A stretch of 64,000 nt of DNA, from contig OZ024848.1 of the NCBI GenBank assembly GCA_964017145.1, positions 2,182,501-2,246,500 of the forward strand, written 5' to 3'. Shown one piece after another: positions 35,661 through 47,396 of this stretch. Origin of the DNA: Agrocybe praecox. Its lineage: Eukaryota > Basidiomycota > Agaricomycetes > Agaricales > Agrocybaceae. Made by a program: the position numbers and the translations under genes. The notes beneath the pieces are model-generated. The model saw nothing but the letters and a program-made list of their open reading frames with translations. It made no database searches and had not been told where the DNA came from. Numbering within the stretch: the first letter of the stretch is position 1; each line of letters opens with the position of its first letter.

Positions 35661-37289
35661 AAGGTGTCTTGCATAATGTTTTTACAGTGCCTCACAGCCT
35701 GTACTGGTCGATATGAATAAGGCTTGCTTTTGAACGTCGACTTCTTCCTCTGTGCGCAATAATAGCCCCCGGAGACGATAGAAGGCAGGATAGAACGAAG
35801 GTGATAATTCTGGTGTACAAATAATTTATTTCATGGTAATCGGTACGTACTGAAAGCTGGATAAGTAACTTTCTGTGTTGGATAAGAGATGTAGGGTACT
35901 TACCACATAGTTTCAGCACCTATAACAACCATCAATCCTTAGTCTGCCTCTCGGCACGCCTACAGATTATAACACACTCGAATACGACTTCATTCGCGTG
36001 CCCTGTCCATATTCTCTTCTCTACTGTCGACATCTGCCGGTGTTGTCTATTACCTCTCCTCGTCCCGGAGGTGGCCACCAGGATCAACTCGTCACCTATC
36101 CTTGTGTTTGGCACTCTTCCTTCCTCTTTATACACCGAACATCCGTCCCTGGCCTTTCGTGATCCATATCGCAAGTATGTTATTTTCCTTGCGGGCCCGA
36201 CTTCTCGTGTACTTGCAGGTTTGAATAATGTAAGTATAAAGCAACATCTGTGGAAGAATGAACGACCCACTCCAGGATCAGTAAGTCCTCTCTCTTAGGG
36301 TACCTCAATGTCTGTTCAATGACACATGGTTGACGTTCCATTGTGAATCATGCAAGAGCTAGTGAAAAGTTGAGTTGATAAGAAGGCGCAGCGAAGAACA
36401 TGAAAGTCTCTGTGTTCAATTTTGGGTTTGCCTAGATACGGGAACATGACCAGGTGATCTGCGTACATGCTGTAACACGGCGCGTTTCGGATCTTCATTA
36501 ACTTGCGCTACGAGACTACACCATTGAGCAACAGAAGGTAGCTTGGAACTAGATTTCTCACTATTATAATCCTCGTCGGTAAAACCATCTCTATTAAACA
36601 CGACTGTTCCATTCGGGTGAGAGACGTTGTGGAGTGATGGAATCTTCCGATGGTAGTAGCAAGAATAACGACCAAAGATAACTTTCCCGCTGGGGCAGCT
36701 GCATTTCAAACGAGAGGAGTGCATTCTGGATTCGTCGCCTTGCTGATACCCACTTCAGAGACAAAAAAGCCGAAGGCTGAAATATGGCGAGTTGTATAGT
36801 TAGCGCACCAACAGATCCGTAACCTGCGACACCTGTTTGGGAACCGTTGACAACGAGAATTTGCATGTTCGGTACTTGAATAAGGTCGAGGAATTCGCTC
36901 CACTGGCCCCCATAGTCTCTTGACGTCATTAACAGATCCCTTTCTTCCAAATGATTGCTTGTACCCTCGAAGGCTCCTCAAGAACGCCGCTCGAAATCTA
37001 CAGGATGGTTCCAAGTTTGTCAGTAGAGACAACAAAGACCGGAATAGATGGACGGTAGCTTGGTCCTTCGGCGGATGTCAGCGACTGATGTAGTGTAAAA
37101 GAATCCAAGTCAACTCGAAAATTGAATACCCCATATTTGCGTACCTTTCATGTTCATGTAGAAAATCGCCCATGAACGTTTCTTCCACCTTCTCCATGCG
37201 GATCTCGGTCAATATGCCGCAGCGTTAGTCCAGTCAGTCCGTAATACGGCCCAGACGTACAGCCGAGAGATGTTGGCAATGGGGCTTGT
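35661..37289. other. Copy-A-only insertion within D2
   Basis: About 1.6 kb absent from copy B, where the flanking sequence is joined (GCCACCTCGGAA directly to TGCGTGAGTCAACC). Several frames of 75-118 codons occur on both strands (for example 36594-36950 minus, with VNGSQTGVAGYGSVGALT), but no consistent exon set or known domain was found. It may be an inserted element or a decayed gene. Confidence 0.45.
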
Positions 37290-37618
37290 CTGCGTGAGTC
37301 AACCAGGATATTGAGGATATTCCGAGCCGTCCAGGTAAATCTGATCTGACCCGCTTTTTAACTTGTGGAATCTTCTATAGGGTATGGCGAGTAATGTAGT
37401 GCAGTCCCAGATACTATGTATTGACGTGTTATATCGTCCGTTGGTGGAAAGAGAACCGCGAACGCGCTTCGGGATAATGCTGCCGGGGTGCCGAGACGCA
37501 AAGGTCACTGTCACTGAGGTGTTACTTGATGTTACCACGGTGTGAATCGCTTGATCAATCCTTCCACTTCCTTGCATCTTTCAACACTCGTTGCACGATA
37601 CAAAGTATCTTGTTCAGA

Positions 37619-40600
37619 ATGTCTACACCATCACAAAGCTCCGCAATATCTCCTCGACGCTACAAGGAAATTCGCAGGAAGTTTGGCCGCTTCCGTGTTC
37701 TCATTATAGGCCGACGCAACTCGGGAAAAACAACTGTCCTCCAGAGAGTCTGTGACACCACTGAGAAGCCCATTATAAAAAATAAGAAGGGGAAACAAGT
37801 GAGCACATATCATACTTCTCCATGTGTTAGATTCTTTATTGTCTTGCTTTAGATGACGCCCGAAGATCATATACTCAAGCCTACGACCGAGGTCAGGTCT
37901 TTTTGTCTGCTTGCGTAGATTTATATTTGGGCTCATTTAGCATCTCAGCGTGGCATACATGACATCAACGATGAGATGGTCTTTGAAAGCAACATGAAAT
38001 TTGTGTTTCATGACTCTCGCGGATTCGAGAGTGGTGGGGTTGACGAGCTAAAAATAGTACAAGATTTTGTCGAGGGGCGTTCGCAAGAGCGGTGGCTGAA
38101 TGACCAATTGCATGCCATATGGTACCGTGCTCTAGTTTCAATTTACTTCGAGGAGATATCACCTTAATATTATCAACACCAGGTATTGCATTCCGGTTGA
38201 TAATCCAAGGCCTATAACACATGCAGAGAAGCAATTTTTCTCTGAATGCGGAACAGGAAAGGGTGTGCGCTAATTGATATCATCATCATAACATTATTTC
38301 TAATGATGAATAGTTCCGGTTGTTGTCATTTTCACCAAGATGCATGTCAAAGATGCACAGGAATGGCGAAAAGATAAGGATAAACTAGCTGCACAGCTGC
38401 GGGCTTCTGCCATCAAGCAGGTGGAAGAAGGTGCATGGTCCGAATTGCAGAAATTAAAGTACCCGCCATCAGCAGCAGTGTATCTGGGAGGTAATGTGTA
38501 ATCAATGAAACTGTATAGTCAGCTGATTGCTTTATTTGGTAGAAATTATGCCAGAGAACATCAAGTGTGATATTCTTATAGACCAAACCTTGAATTCTCT
38601 TGGTGATGAGAATTTACGACACTTGTTGGTGTTAACACAACAAGCAAATTTGGAGTTGTGCATGAAAGGGGCATTTGACAGGTGTTGATTTAAAGATAGA
38701 AAATCTCTAGATTGTATTACTGAAATAATATTTAGGCATCTCATACCACTGTTATCTAGTATGGGAAGCATACATGTTGGAGAAATAATGGAATGTTTTC
38801 CTTATACTGAGGTATATGCTTCATTTAATGTTTTTGCTACAAAATAATGGATTATTTGATTATTTTCAGGGATTTTGGAAAGTAAGTTTTTTTTCTATAA
38901 TATATTTATAGTTCTTTTGAGTTATTGATCTTTCTTCCATCTTTAATAGAGTGTTTGTATAATTCATTCTTCTCTGCCATTGTTCCTCGGCTTATTTCTT
39001 CTGTATTATGCTTTCTTTCATAGCATGTGGGTAGAATTCATTCTTCTCTGCATTTGTTCCTTGGCTTATTTCTTCTGTATTATGCTTTTTTTCATAGGGT
39101 GTGGGTAGAATTCATTCTTCTCTGCATTTGTTCCTTGGCTTATTTCTTCTGTATTATGCTTTCTTTCATAGATTGTGGGTAGAATTCATTCTTCTCTGCA
39201 TTTTTTTCTTGGCTTATTTCTTCTGTATTATGTTTTCTTTCATAGTTTGTGGGTAGAATTCATTCTTCTCTGCATTTGTTTCTTGGCTTATTTCTTCTGT
39301 ATTATGTTTTCTTTCATAGCGTGTGGGTAGAATTCATTCTTCTCTGCATTTGTTCCTTGGCTTATTTCTTCTGCATTATGCCTTCTTTCATAGATTGTGG
39401 GTAGAATTCATTCTTCTCTGCATTTGTTCCTTGGCTTATTTCTTCTGTATTATGCCTTCTTTCTGTATTATGCTTTCTTTCATAGTCTGTGGGTAGAATT
39501 CATTCTTCTCTGCATTTGTTCCTTGGCTTATTTCTTCTGTATTATGCTTTCTTTCATAGTCTGTGGGTAGAATTCATTCTTCTCTGCATTTGTTCCTTGG
39601 CTTATTTCTTCTGTATTATGCTTTCTTTCATAGTCTGTGGGTAGAATTTATTCTTCTCTGCATTTGTTCCTTGGCTTATTTCTTCTGTATTATGCTTTTT
39701 TTCATAGTATGTGGGTAGAATTCATTCTTCTCTGCATTTGTTCCTTGGCTTATTTCTTCTGTATTATGCCTTCTTTCATAGATTGTGGGTAGAATTCATT
39801 CTTCTCTGCATTTGTTCCTTGGCTTATTTCTTCTGTATTATGCTTTCTTTCATAGCGTGTGGGTAGAATTCATTCTTCTCTGCATTTGTTCCTTGGCTTA
39901 TTTCTTCTGTATTATGCTTTCTTTCATAGCGTGTGGGTAGAATTCATTCTTCTCTGCATTTGTTCCTTGGCTTATTTCTTCTGTATTATGCTTTCTTTCA
40001 TAGCATGTGGGTAGAATTCATTCTTCTCTGTCTTTGTTCTTTTGCTTATTCATTTGGTATTTTTGTTTGTTTCGTAGTATGTGTGTAGAATTCATTCTTT
40101 ACTGTCTTTGTTCCTTGGCTTATTTCTTTTTTGTTTCTCTTTCTTTCATAGGATGTGCTTAGACTTCATTCTTTTCTCTTTATGTTCTTTGGCTTATTTC
40201 CGATATATATATTTTTGGTTCCATAGAATGTGCGTTGAATTCATTCTTTTCTGTGTTCATTCTTTGACATATTTTTTCCATGTTTCTCTTTGTTTTATAG
40301 AAAGTTTATAGAATTCATTCTTGTTTGTCTTTGTTGTTTGGCTTATTTCTTTTATGTTTCTCTTTGTTTCGTAGGATGTGAGTAAAAATCATTCTTCCCT
40401 GTCTTTTTTTATACATAGCTTATTTCTTCTGTGTTCCTCCTTGTTTCATAGATTGTGTGTACAATTTGTTCTTTTCTATCTGTGTTCTTTAGCTTCTTTC
40501 TTATATATTTCTCTTTATTCTATAGAATGTGCGTTGAATTCATTTTTTTCTGTGTTCATTCTTTGACATATTTCTTCCATGTTTCTTTTTGTTTTATAGA

Positions 40601-42422
40601 AAGTGTGTAGAATTCATCCTTGTTTGTCTTTGTTGTTTGGCTTATTTTTTCTATGTTTCTCCTTATTTCATAGATGGTGGGTACAATTTATTGTTTTCTG
40701 TATTTGTTCTTTGACATATTTCATCTATATTTGTTTTTGTTTTATAGCAAGTATGTAGAATTCATTCCTGCTTGCATTTGTTCTTTGACATATTTCTTCC
40801 ATATTTGTCTTTGTTTTGTAGGAGGTGTGTGGAATTGATTCCTGCTTCTCTTTGTTGTTTGGCTTATTGCTTCTGTGTTTCATAGAGTGTGCGTAGAATT
40901 CATTCTTCTCTGTCTTTGTTCTTTAGCTTAATTATTTTGCATTTCTGTCTGTTTCATAGATTGTGTGTAGAATTCATTCTTCTCTGTCTTTGTTGTTTGG
41001 CTTATTTCTTCTGTGTTTCTCTTTGTTTCCTAGATTGTGTGTAGACTTCATGCTTCTCTGTTTTTGTTCATTGGCTTAATTTCCTTGTTTTTCTCTTTGT
41101 GTCATAGGATGTGCATAATATTCATTCTTCTCTCTTTTTGTTCTTTGGCTCATTTCTTATGCCTTTTGCTTTGTTTCATAGAATGTGCATGGAATTCATT
41201 CTCTGTCTTTGTTCTTTGGCTTATTTCCTATGTCTTTTGCTTTGTTTCATAGTATGTGCGTAGAATTCATCCTTTTTTGTATTTGTTCCTTTGCTTATTT
41301 CTTCTGTGTCTCCATTTGTTTTATAGTATGTGTGTAGAATTAGCTCCTCTCTTTGTTCTTTGGCTTATTTCTTTTGTGTTTTGCTTTGTGTTATAGGATG
41401 TGTGTACAATTCATTCTTCTCTGCCTTTGTTCTTTGGCTTATTTCTTCTCCGTTTTTTGTTTTGTTTTATAGGATGTACAATTCACTCTTCTCTGCCTTT
41501 GTCTTTCTCTTATTTATTTATATTATCTTTTGTTTCATAGATTGTGTGTAAACTTTACTTCTGTTTGTCTTTGTTTCTTGCCTTAATTTTTTGTCATATT
41601 TTAACAGCCTGTGAGTAACCTTGTTTTTTTATGATATTTAAATGTGATTAATTCAAATTCTTTCAACCTTTTAGCAAGAAATAATTTCTACAATAATGTC
41701 CAACATTGAACAAATGGTAATAATTTATCAGTATCATTTTCACACATCATTACTTTTACTTTTTATATATATCTAGTTCAATGGATTACTTGAATCCAAA
41801 ATTCAAACAGCATTGTGCTCTGTTATATGTTTGATTTTATTAAAATTTGTTGTCAGCATATATCTAATATATTTCTTTAGGTTTGATAATATGCTTTGAA
41901 CATATCTTTTATTTGATCAACACATACTCTATGGTTACATTTGAAACTTACTTTTCAGAGACTTTGAAGCTTTATCAAGCATCATCTCATTCACAAGTTT
42001 TAAATGCCATGCCAGCTGCATTGGCATCATATAATAGTATGCTTTAAAATTCTAAATAAGATTTTTCTACATAAATTGATTTAAACAGAAGTGGAGGCAC
42101 TAAAATTGAAGGGAAAAAAGGCAGTTCATAAGCTGGTGCATTTGTTTGACCGAAATTGTATGTTTTTCCTCTTGTTATCCGGATTGATTTGTATATCTAA
42201 AACTTTATTAGCTGAAAATGATCAGCCAACAACCACTCAAATTCAATTGTCGATTGATGCTCTTTGGACTATAATATTAAAAAATCGTCTTTGTATGTCC
42301 TTTTTATACCCATTTATACGACCAATTACTTATGTAGTATTATATTTTACACAGCTGCTGACAATCTTGCAGAGGAAATCAAAGCAGCCAAGGCAATTTA
42401 TGCTGCTAAAGAATCAAAGTAG
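37619..42422 (+). CDS. P-loop G-domain protein with array of single-codon microexons (copy A)
   Basis: Exons 1-8 are 37619-37798, 37853-37891, 37949-38121, 38183-38262, 38314-38490, 38543-38681, 38736-38811 and 38870-38881. They encode FRVLIIGRRNSGKTTVLQ (Walker A/G1), FHDSRGFESGG (DxxG/G3) and VVVIFTKMH (degenerate G4). An array at 38950-41610 follows, then exons 41675-41716, 41777-41828, 41881-42036, 42089-42157, 42212-42292 and 42355-42422. The post-array part has a hydrophobic segment (LCSVICLIICFEHIFYLI) and a helical tail ending KAIYAAKESK. All junctions keep frame. With 37 one-codon microexons the product is 484 aa in 51 exons; with the array skipped it is 447 aa. Fungal small-GTPase-like G-domain proteins are a large, poorly understood family, and the role is unknown. 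Confidence 0.8.
38950..41610 (+). repeat. Tandem array of 37 intron-like units separated by 3-nt microexons (copy A)
   Basis: The period is 74 nt almost throughout: a 71-nt GT...AG unit plus a triplet. Each unit has donor GTGGGT/GTGTGT/GTGCGT, then AGAATTCATTC, a CTTAT branch-like site, a pyrimidine tract and TTTCATAG. Triplets by start position: 38950 AGT; 39024 CAT; 39098 GGT; 39172 ATT; 39246 TTT; 39320 CGT; 39394 ATT; 39486 TCT; 39560 TCT; 39634 TCT; 39708 TAT; 39782 ATT; 39856 CGT; 39930 CGT; 40004 CAT; 40078 TAT; 40152 GAT; 40227 AAT; 40301 AAA; 40375 GAT; 40452 ATT; 40526 AAT; 40600 AAA; 40674 ATG; 40748 CAA; 40822 GAG; 40886 AGT; 40960 ATT; 41034 ATT; 41108 GAT; 41182 AAT; 41253 TAT; 41327 TAT; 41397 GAT; 41473 GAT; 41541 ATT; 41608 CCT. 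None is a stop. Units 2-15 are nearly identical to each other; later ones are diverged. Confidence 0.85.
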
Positions 42423-43540
42423 ACCAACTGAAGACACCGAATGAAAATGAAAAATCGCCAACAAATCAACTCCTCCACAAATCCAATAAATTTCCGTGAT
42501 CTAAACATTTCTCTGTCTCAGTTTTCCGAATGTACTACCACCGAAAAAAACATCCAAAAACGGACCCCGGCTATATACTGCTCTTGACATGCTTTGTAAA
42601 ACAATGTAAATAAAAACTGATCTTTTCCCATATACACATTGAAACCCATAACCAAACAAAAGAAAGCATAATTTTATGTGTAGGTTATACCAATGACAAC
42701 ATGTTTTCTTTTCCATCTCCAGTGTACGCACTGCACACAATATTTCACCAAAATTTACCAAGTCAGATTATTTCGGGGCGCGCATCAGCGGCGCTGCAAG
42801 TTCCCGAACACGGATACATGCTTACCCAAATCCCATTCAAACTGTATTTATAGTATATTTGTTATATGTGTGCATAGAAGGATGGACAGGTTAGAAGAAG
42901 AAAAAAAGGATGAATGGGTGGAAAGAACGAGGAGGGAGGAAGCTAAGGACGAAAGTAAGGTGGGTTCGAAGGAAGGAATGTAAGGAGGAAAGGGCGGAAG
43001 GCAACAAGGCAACAAGGGATGGAGCGTTGTCTATACAACGGAAAGCAAAACAGAAATGCAAAACCGTGTAAAGGAAGAGAAAGAGGGGGAGACGCAAAAA
43101 AGGGATAGTATAAACAGTAGGTAGTTATAGCGCTGAGTTGATGTATTAAAAGAGGATAGACAAGGGGGGTCGAGGTAAAGATCGTACGCGTACATGTGCA
43201 GGTAGATAGGATTCAAAGGATGGATGAATAAAAGGGGGTGAAACGCCAACGCAAACACGAACACCAAAAGAAATGATGAGCGCACGATATAAGAACCTCA
43301 TAAAAATAATAACATAACCATGGGTAAACTAGGATATGTAGGCTGGTCCACGTGAAGGTAGGGTAGAGTAGCAGTGTAGTGTAGATCCTACGGTAATCTG
43401 AGGTAAAGAGAAGGGTGTGGAGCGGAGCGGAGGATTAAAGAACGAAGGGAGGTAACGAAAAATGGCACTACAAAAGCGATGCCACGAGTCGAGATGTCGA
43501 AACGATATAGAAACAGGAAATACAAACAAGCAAGTCATTG
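42423..43540. other. Copy-A-only segment downstream of the G-domain gene
   Basis: About 1.1 kb with no counterpart in copy B. It includes a purine-rich stretch (GAAGAAAAAAAGG, about 42890-43060). No exon with consistent features was found. Confidence 0.4.
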
Positions 43541-44799
43541 ATAAGATACAAAAAGAGAAAGAAGAAAACATGTTTGTGATACAACCACCGGTAACACAAT
43601 GAAAGATTGAGAGAATTCCAAGAAAACGGTGGCGAATAGTCGAGAGATAAAACTCCTTCGTAAGCCATACACAAATGGAAGTGGGAGCCCACCGCAGCAC
43701 CGTCAAAGCTCGCAAGGAAGTAAGAGAGAGAAGTCGATATTGGCACGATACACAAGAGCCCGAGAGCGTACATCGGTCTGACAGTCATGGATTAACGAGA
43801 ACGAGAAAATCGAAAGAGCTAGGGGCCCCAGGAGTCTCTCCGCGTCTAGCTGCGAAAAGAAAAAAGAATCAATATTTGCGTTGGTAGACTGGCGAGTTGG
43901 ATTGAAGAAAGACACATTGGTGCGAGTAGTTGTGTTGAACTTGCTGATGTTACAAGGAAGGAGGTTTCAAAAAGAGCGATGACAGCAAAGAGCAAAATTT
44001 TGAAGGCTGAGCAGAAAAGAATAACGGTCGCCACAAGAAAGTACACTCAAGGAGGTTTGGCAGTTCCAGGGGATTGGACGAGTCTTCGAACATGGAGCTT
44101 CAAGTGCATATTAGCCGGTCTTCTCCAACACCCCACAATCAAGTTTCAGCCCTTGAAAGTTGACCCAAAAGATATTGGACAGATGCTGTCCATGGACAGG
44201 TGGGTGCACTGGTTAACGGAAAGGAGACGTTTGCATTACACAGCCTGAGTCGGTGGAAACATCCTCAACGGAAAGCATTCCAAGCATACCCTCGCTAGTA
44301 ACGGAATCGAATGGGAAACCAACGAAAGTACAAAGACCGAAGTGGCTTATTACGAATCTGGGGGGGGAAGCCACCTGTCGGCCTTTCTTTTAAGTCGTCC
44401 TGTGTGAATCATGAAGTTTCGACATGTAAGTGCAAGGTCGTGGTTCAGAACAGAAATTTATTTATTTACGGCTAAGATGCGGACCGGAACATCACATGAC
44501 TACGTTTAGCGCCGAGCAGCGAGTCCATCTACCACGCTCTGCTCGCGGCCAGCCTCCCAAGCAAAAATGAACGGAGATTCACTGTATTCTCTGCATCTCC
44601 TAGCCTCACTGAATCGAACCGCGTCTCTTAAATGTCACATTCTCTGCCCTTTTGTTCCCCAACATCGATCGAAATACACGGTGTTTCTTGTATAGCACCG
44701 CAGCTCTGAGCTCGCTGTGTCGTTTCCGAAACCACCACCAGTATACTCAGCAGAGTGTGCGCCTTTGCGTTTCTTTTACTCTCGCAACCACAGAATGCA

Positions 44800-46620
44800 G
44801 GTACGTCGTCCTTGTAAAAATGTACCCCCATTACGTCTGAACTTTCCTACAGATTTGCACTCTACGGGCCGCCCTACATGTCTCGTCCTCGTCCAACATA
44901 TATAAGATTGCCTAGCACGGTCAACTACGTTGAGAAATTCAATCTTGAGGTCAATATGCTCAGGGGTTACTTCCGTCAGTGGTAAGCCTCTATTCTCTCC
45001 TGACTTGATTCAAGCTTACCGGAAAAAATCACCAGTCGATACTATGGAGGTTCTCGACGCACGGCATACGTATGGACCAGCCTATCCTGAACCACTTCTC
45101 GACTCTATCAACATCGACCATCATTAGACCTCCGCCTTCACGCCATTCACTACGAACACAGTTTGGACACAATACATTGTGTGTTGAAGGTTGACGGGGG
45201 TCCCAAATCACGTTCTCGTTCGCGGCTCGTAGTGCAACTGCTAGGCGTCCCAGCCCCAGCCCTCTCAGCACCCCTATCCCGATCTCGACTCATCCCACTC
45301 CTTCCACCTCCGTGCGCACCTCAATACCCCCTACTTTCCCTTTCTCGCTTGCGTTCGCGCTCGACATGGTTCTCTCTCTTTCTCGCTCTCAGCGCACCAG
45401 GTCCACTTGCACTACTCACAGCACCCGTTCTAATGCTCCTCCCACCCACACCTATACTTTTCAAAGGCGCCGAGGCACTCGAGGAATCATAGCTCGATCC
45501 CGATTCCCTCGCCCAACCCGCTCGTCCTACTCGTCGGTGTATAATGGGTGTTGTGACTGTTACTGTGGGTGTTATGGGTGGTACTATACCCATGCCCGTA
45601 AATGCGACACAAAGACGACGACGACGACGACGACGCAGGCAAGCCCGATTGATCGGTCCCAGTCCCAGCCGCAGGTGTGGGTGCAGTCTCAATGAGAGGG
45701 GATGTGTTTATTGAGGCACAACCCCGAGCCGAGCGATACCCTCTCCTTGGGCGTCTTCATTGTCATCGTCATCGTCGGAGCTTGAACTCTGGCTTGAGTT
45801 AGTCCCACTTGTACAGCTAGTAGGACCACTCGTAGCGGGCCCATATCCTGACGTAGGAGGATCAGCGATCGTCGCGCTGCGCTCGCGCCCATTTGCACCG
45901 AGGGGGGGAAGATGTGATGGGTGTGGATGTTGATGTCGGTGCAGGTGCCGGTGTAGGAAGGTTAAGAAGAGGCAAATACAAAGGAGATGGACAAGGAGAG
46001 AACATTGTCGAATTGGGACTCATGAAGGCACCTCTGAGACGGCATTCGTCTAGGTTCCGTCCATTATTGCGTTTGCCTGGGTATAGTTGGGATATACGTC
46101 AGATACACCGTCGGCAGGGACACGAGAAAGTTACACCGCGAACCGAATCTTGCCGTATCAAAAGTCGGTCATTTCATGAACAGATGAGGATGAAACGGAG
46201 TACGTCATTCGTGCATCTGTCGTTACGAAGAGGATCTTTTTTTTTTTCTTCAACGAGGGATACAAGATGGGCTTCGTCCGATGATTCCCGAGCAGAAACG
46301 CTGAAGCTGGATCGAAGACGATACCACCTTTCTGCCTTCAGCTCTCGGAGTCGGATTACCTTCGTCGATAAACCACCTCTTGCTCAAAAACTCCAGAATT
46401 AAAGCAGGCATTAATAATATCACCGACCCCCTTCTGGAGGTGGCTGAACTCTTCCGGCTCAAGTACTCTCAGCTCCTGTCCTATGAGCATTGGAGTCCTA
46501 TACTATGCTCTGCATACCAGCAGCTCCGCCAATCTTGTCCTTTCACATCTGTGAATCCACAAACCTGAGTTTTGCAAGAATAGTGCAGCTTATAAAGCCC
46601 CTTTTCTCCTTGCTCCTACT
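44800..46620. repeat. Dispersed repeat family R3, copy 1
   Basis: It shares long, diverged similarity with 50640-51650 (direct) and 55790-57250 (inverted). Shared landmarks include CTCGTCCAAC, GGGGTTACTTC, TCAGTGGTAAGCC, GGCGTCCCAGCCCCAGCC and AGATACACCGTC. Fragments look like an old intron-containing gene (GTAAGCC donors, Arg/Ser/Pro-rich reading frames) with stops in all copies. A (ACG)n microsatellite lies at about 45613-45635. The parent gene was not identified. Confidence 0.65.
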
Positions 46621-47396
46621 CACCGCATATACAGCAGCATGGGATTACCCTCAATGCGCAAAGAAAGAGGAATGCAAGTCAATAGAAGTATGTTGGTACC
46701 ACCGCAGGGTGAGTATAGGCCGCTCTTATATGCAGAGATTTTATTCATCATATCATATGCTCTGAATCTTGTAGACGCAAGGAAAGCCTCCAGCGCTTTT
46801 CATGTCGCACCATAAATGATCGAGGATATGATAACTACAAACGCAAGGATCGTCGCTGAAGGACTAGTCACCCTTTTCATCCGACTTTCCTTATCTCCTC
46901 CCAATCACATGCAATTACAACATTGTCATCAACTTGGCGTCATAATAATCTATACCACACTTTCGAATGTACACCATGTACTTATTGCCTATTTTATCTC
47001 TGTGTATCTTGCGTCGCTCCCTGCATAAACATCTATGTAAATTATAATGTTCAATCTGTATCAACGACTGGACGATTCAGAGGAACTCCATCGAACGATT
47101 CCTTGACGCCTAAGCATCAATTCTAATTGCCCATTCGTCTGAGGAATCTCCATCGTAATAATAGAGAAGCATATCCACCGGCAGGATGTACATTTACAGC
47201 AAAATTAAGAAAGCAATACAGTAACTCGTCCAGCAAAGGTGTAGATTTCCGCAATTTGCGGTTGCGGGCAGGGGGAATCTATAGAGCGTTCAATCGGCAG
47301 GTTTTGTGTTCCAAAGGGTGGTCCTGAAGTTGATTGATGTAAATGTGAATATGTATAGCAGGAGAGAGAGTTGAAACGCAGGATATTTTGTGTACC

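Larger units (their letters stand above)
35568..44450. repeat. Segmental duplication block D2, copy A
   Basis: Direct-orientation partner of 58985-63960. It directly follows D1 here, so D1 and D2 were probably one unit of about 10 kb. Relative to copy B it carries extra DNA at 35661-37289 and at about 42423-43540. The central G-domain gene aligns exon by exon. Confidence 0.85.

Noticed and set aside
36416..37035. Minus-strand gene in the copy-A-only insertion
   Set aside because: The three frames overlap rather than join through plausible introns, and no motif is recognisable.
40081..41551. Series of Phe/Leu/Cys-rich open frames in the array that look like multi-pass membrane peptides
   Set aside because: They are read-through of the pyrimidine-rich introns. 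The 74-nt unit is not a multiple of three, so the frame changes each repeat and no continuous protein results.
38950..41610. CRISPR-like or satellite interpretation of the regular repeats
   Set aside because: The only variable part is three nucleotides, far too short for spacers, and the host is a eukaryote. A plain satellite would not keep AG|NNN|GT and phase-0 sense codons through diverged units.
42501..43888. Long overlapping frames on both strands (for example 43329-43715 minus)
   Set aside because: Low-complexity purine/pyrimidine bias opens several frames at once; no ATG context, introns or motifs support a gene.
45300..45700. Arg/Ser/Pro-rich frames in repeat R3 that could suggest an SR-type protein
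   Set aside because: The same segment in the other two R3 copies is interrupted, and the composition follows from CTC/TCG repeats.
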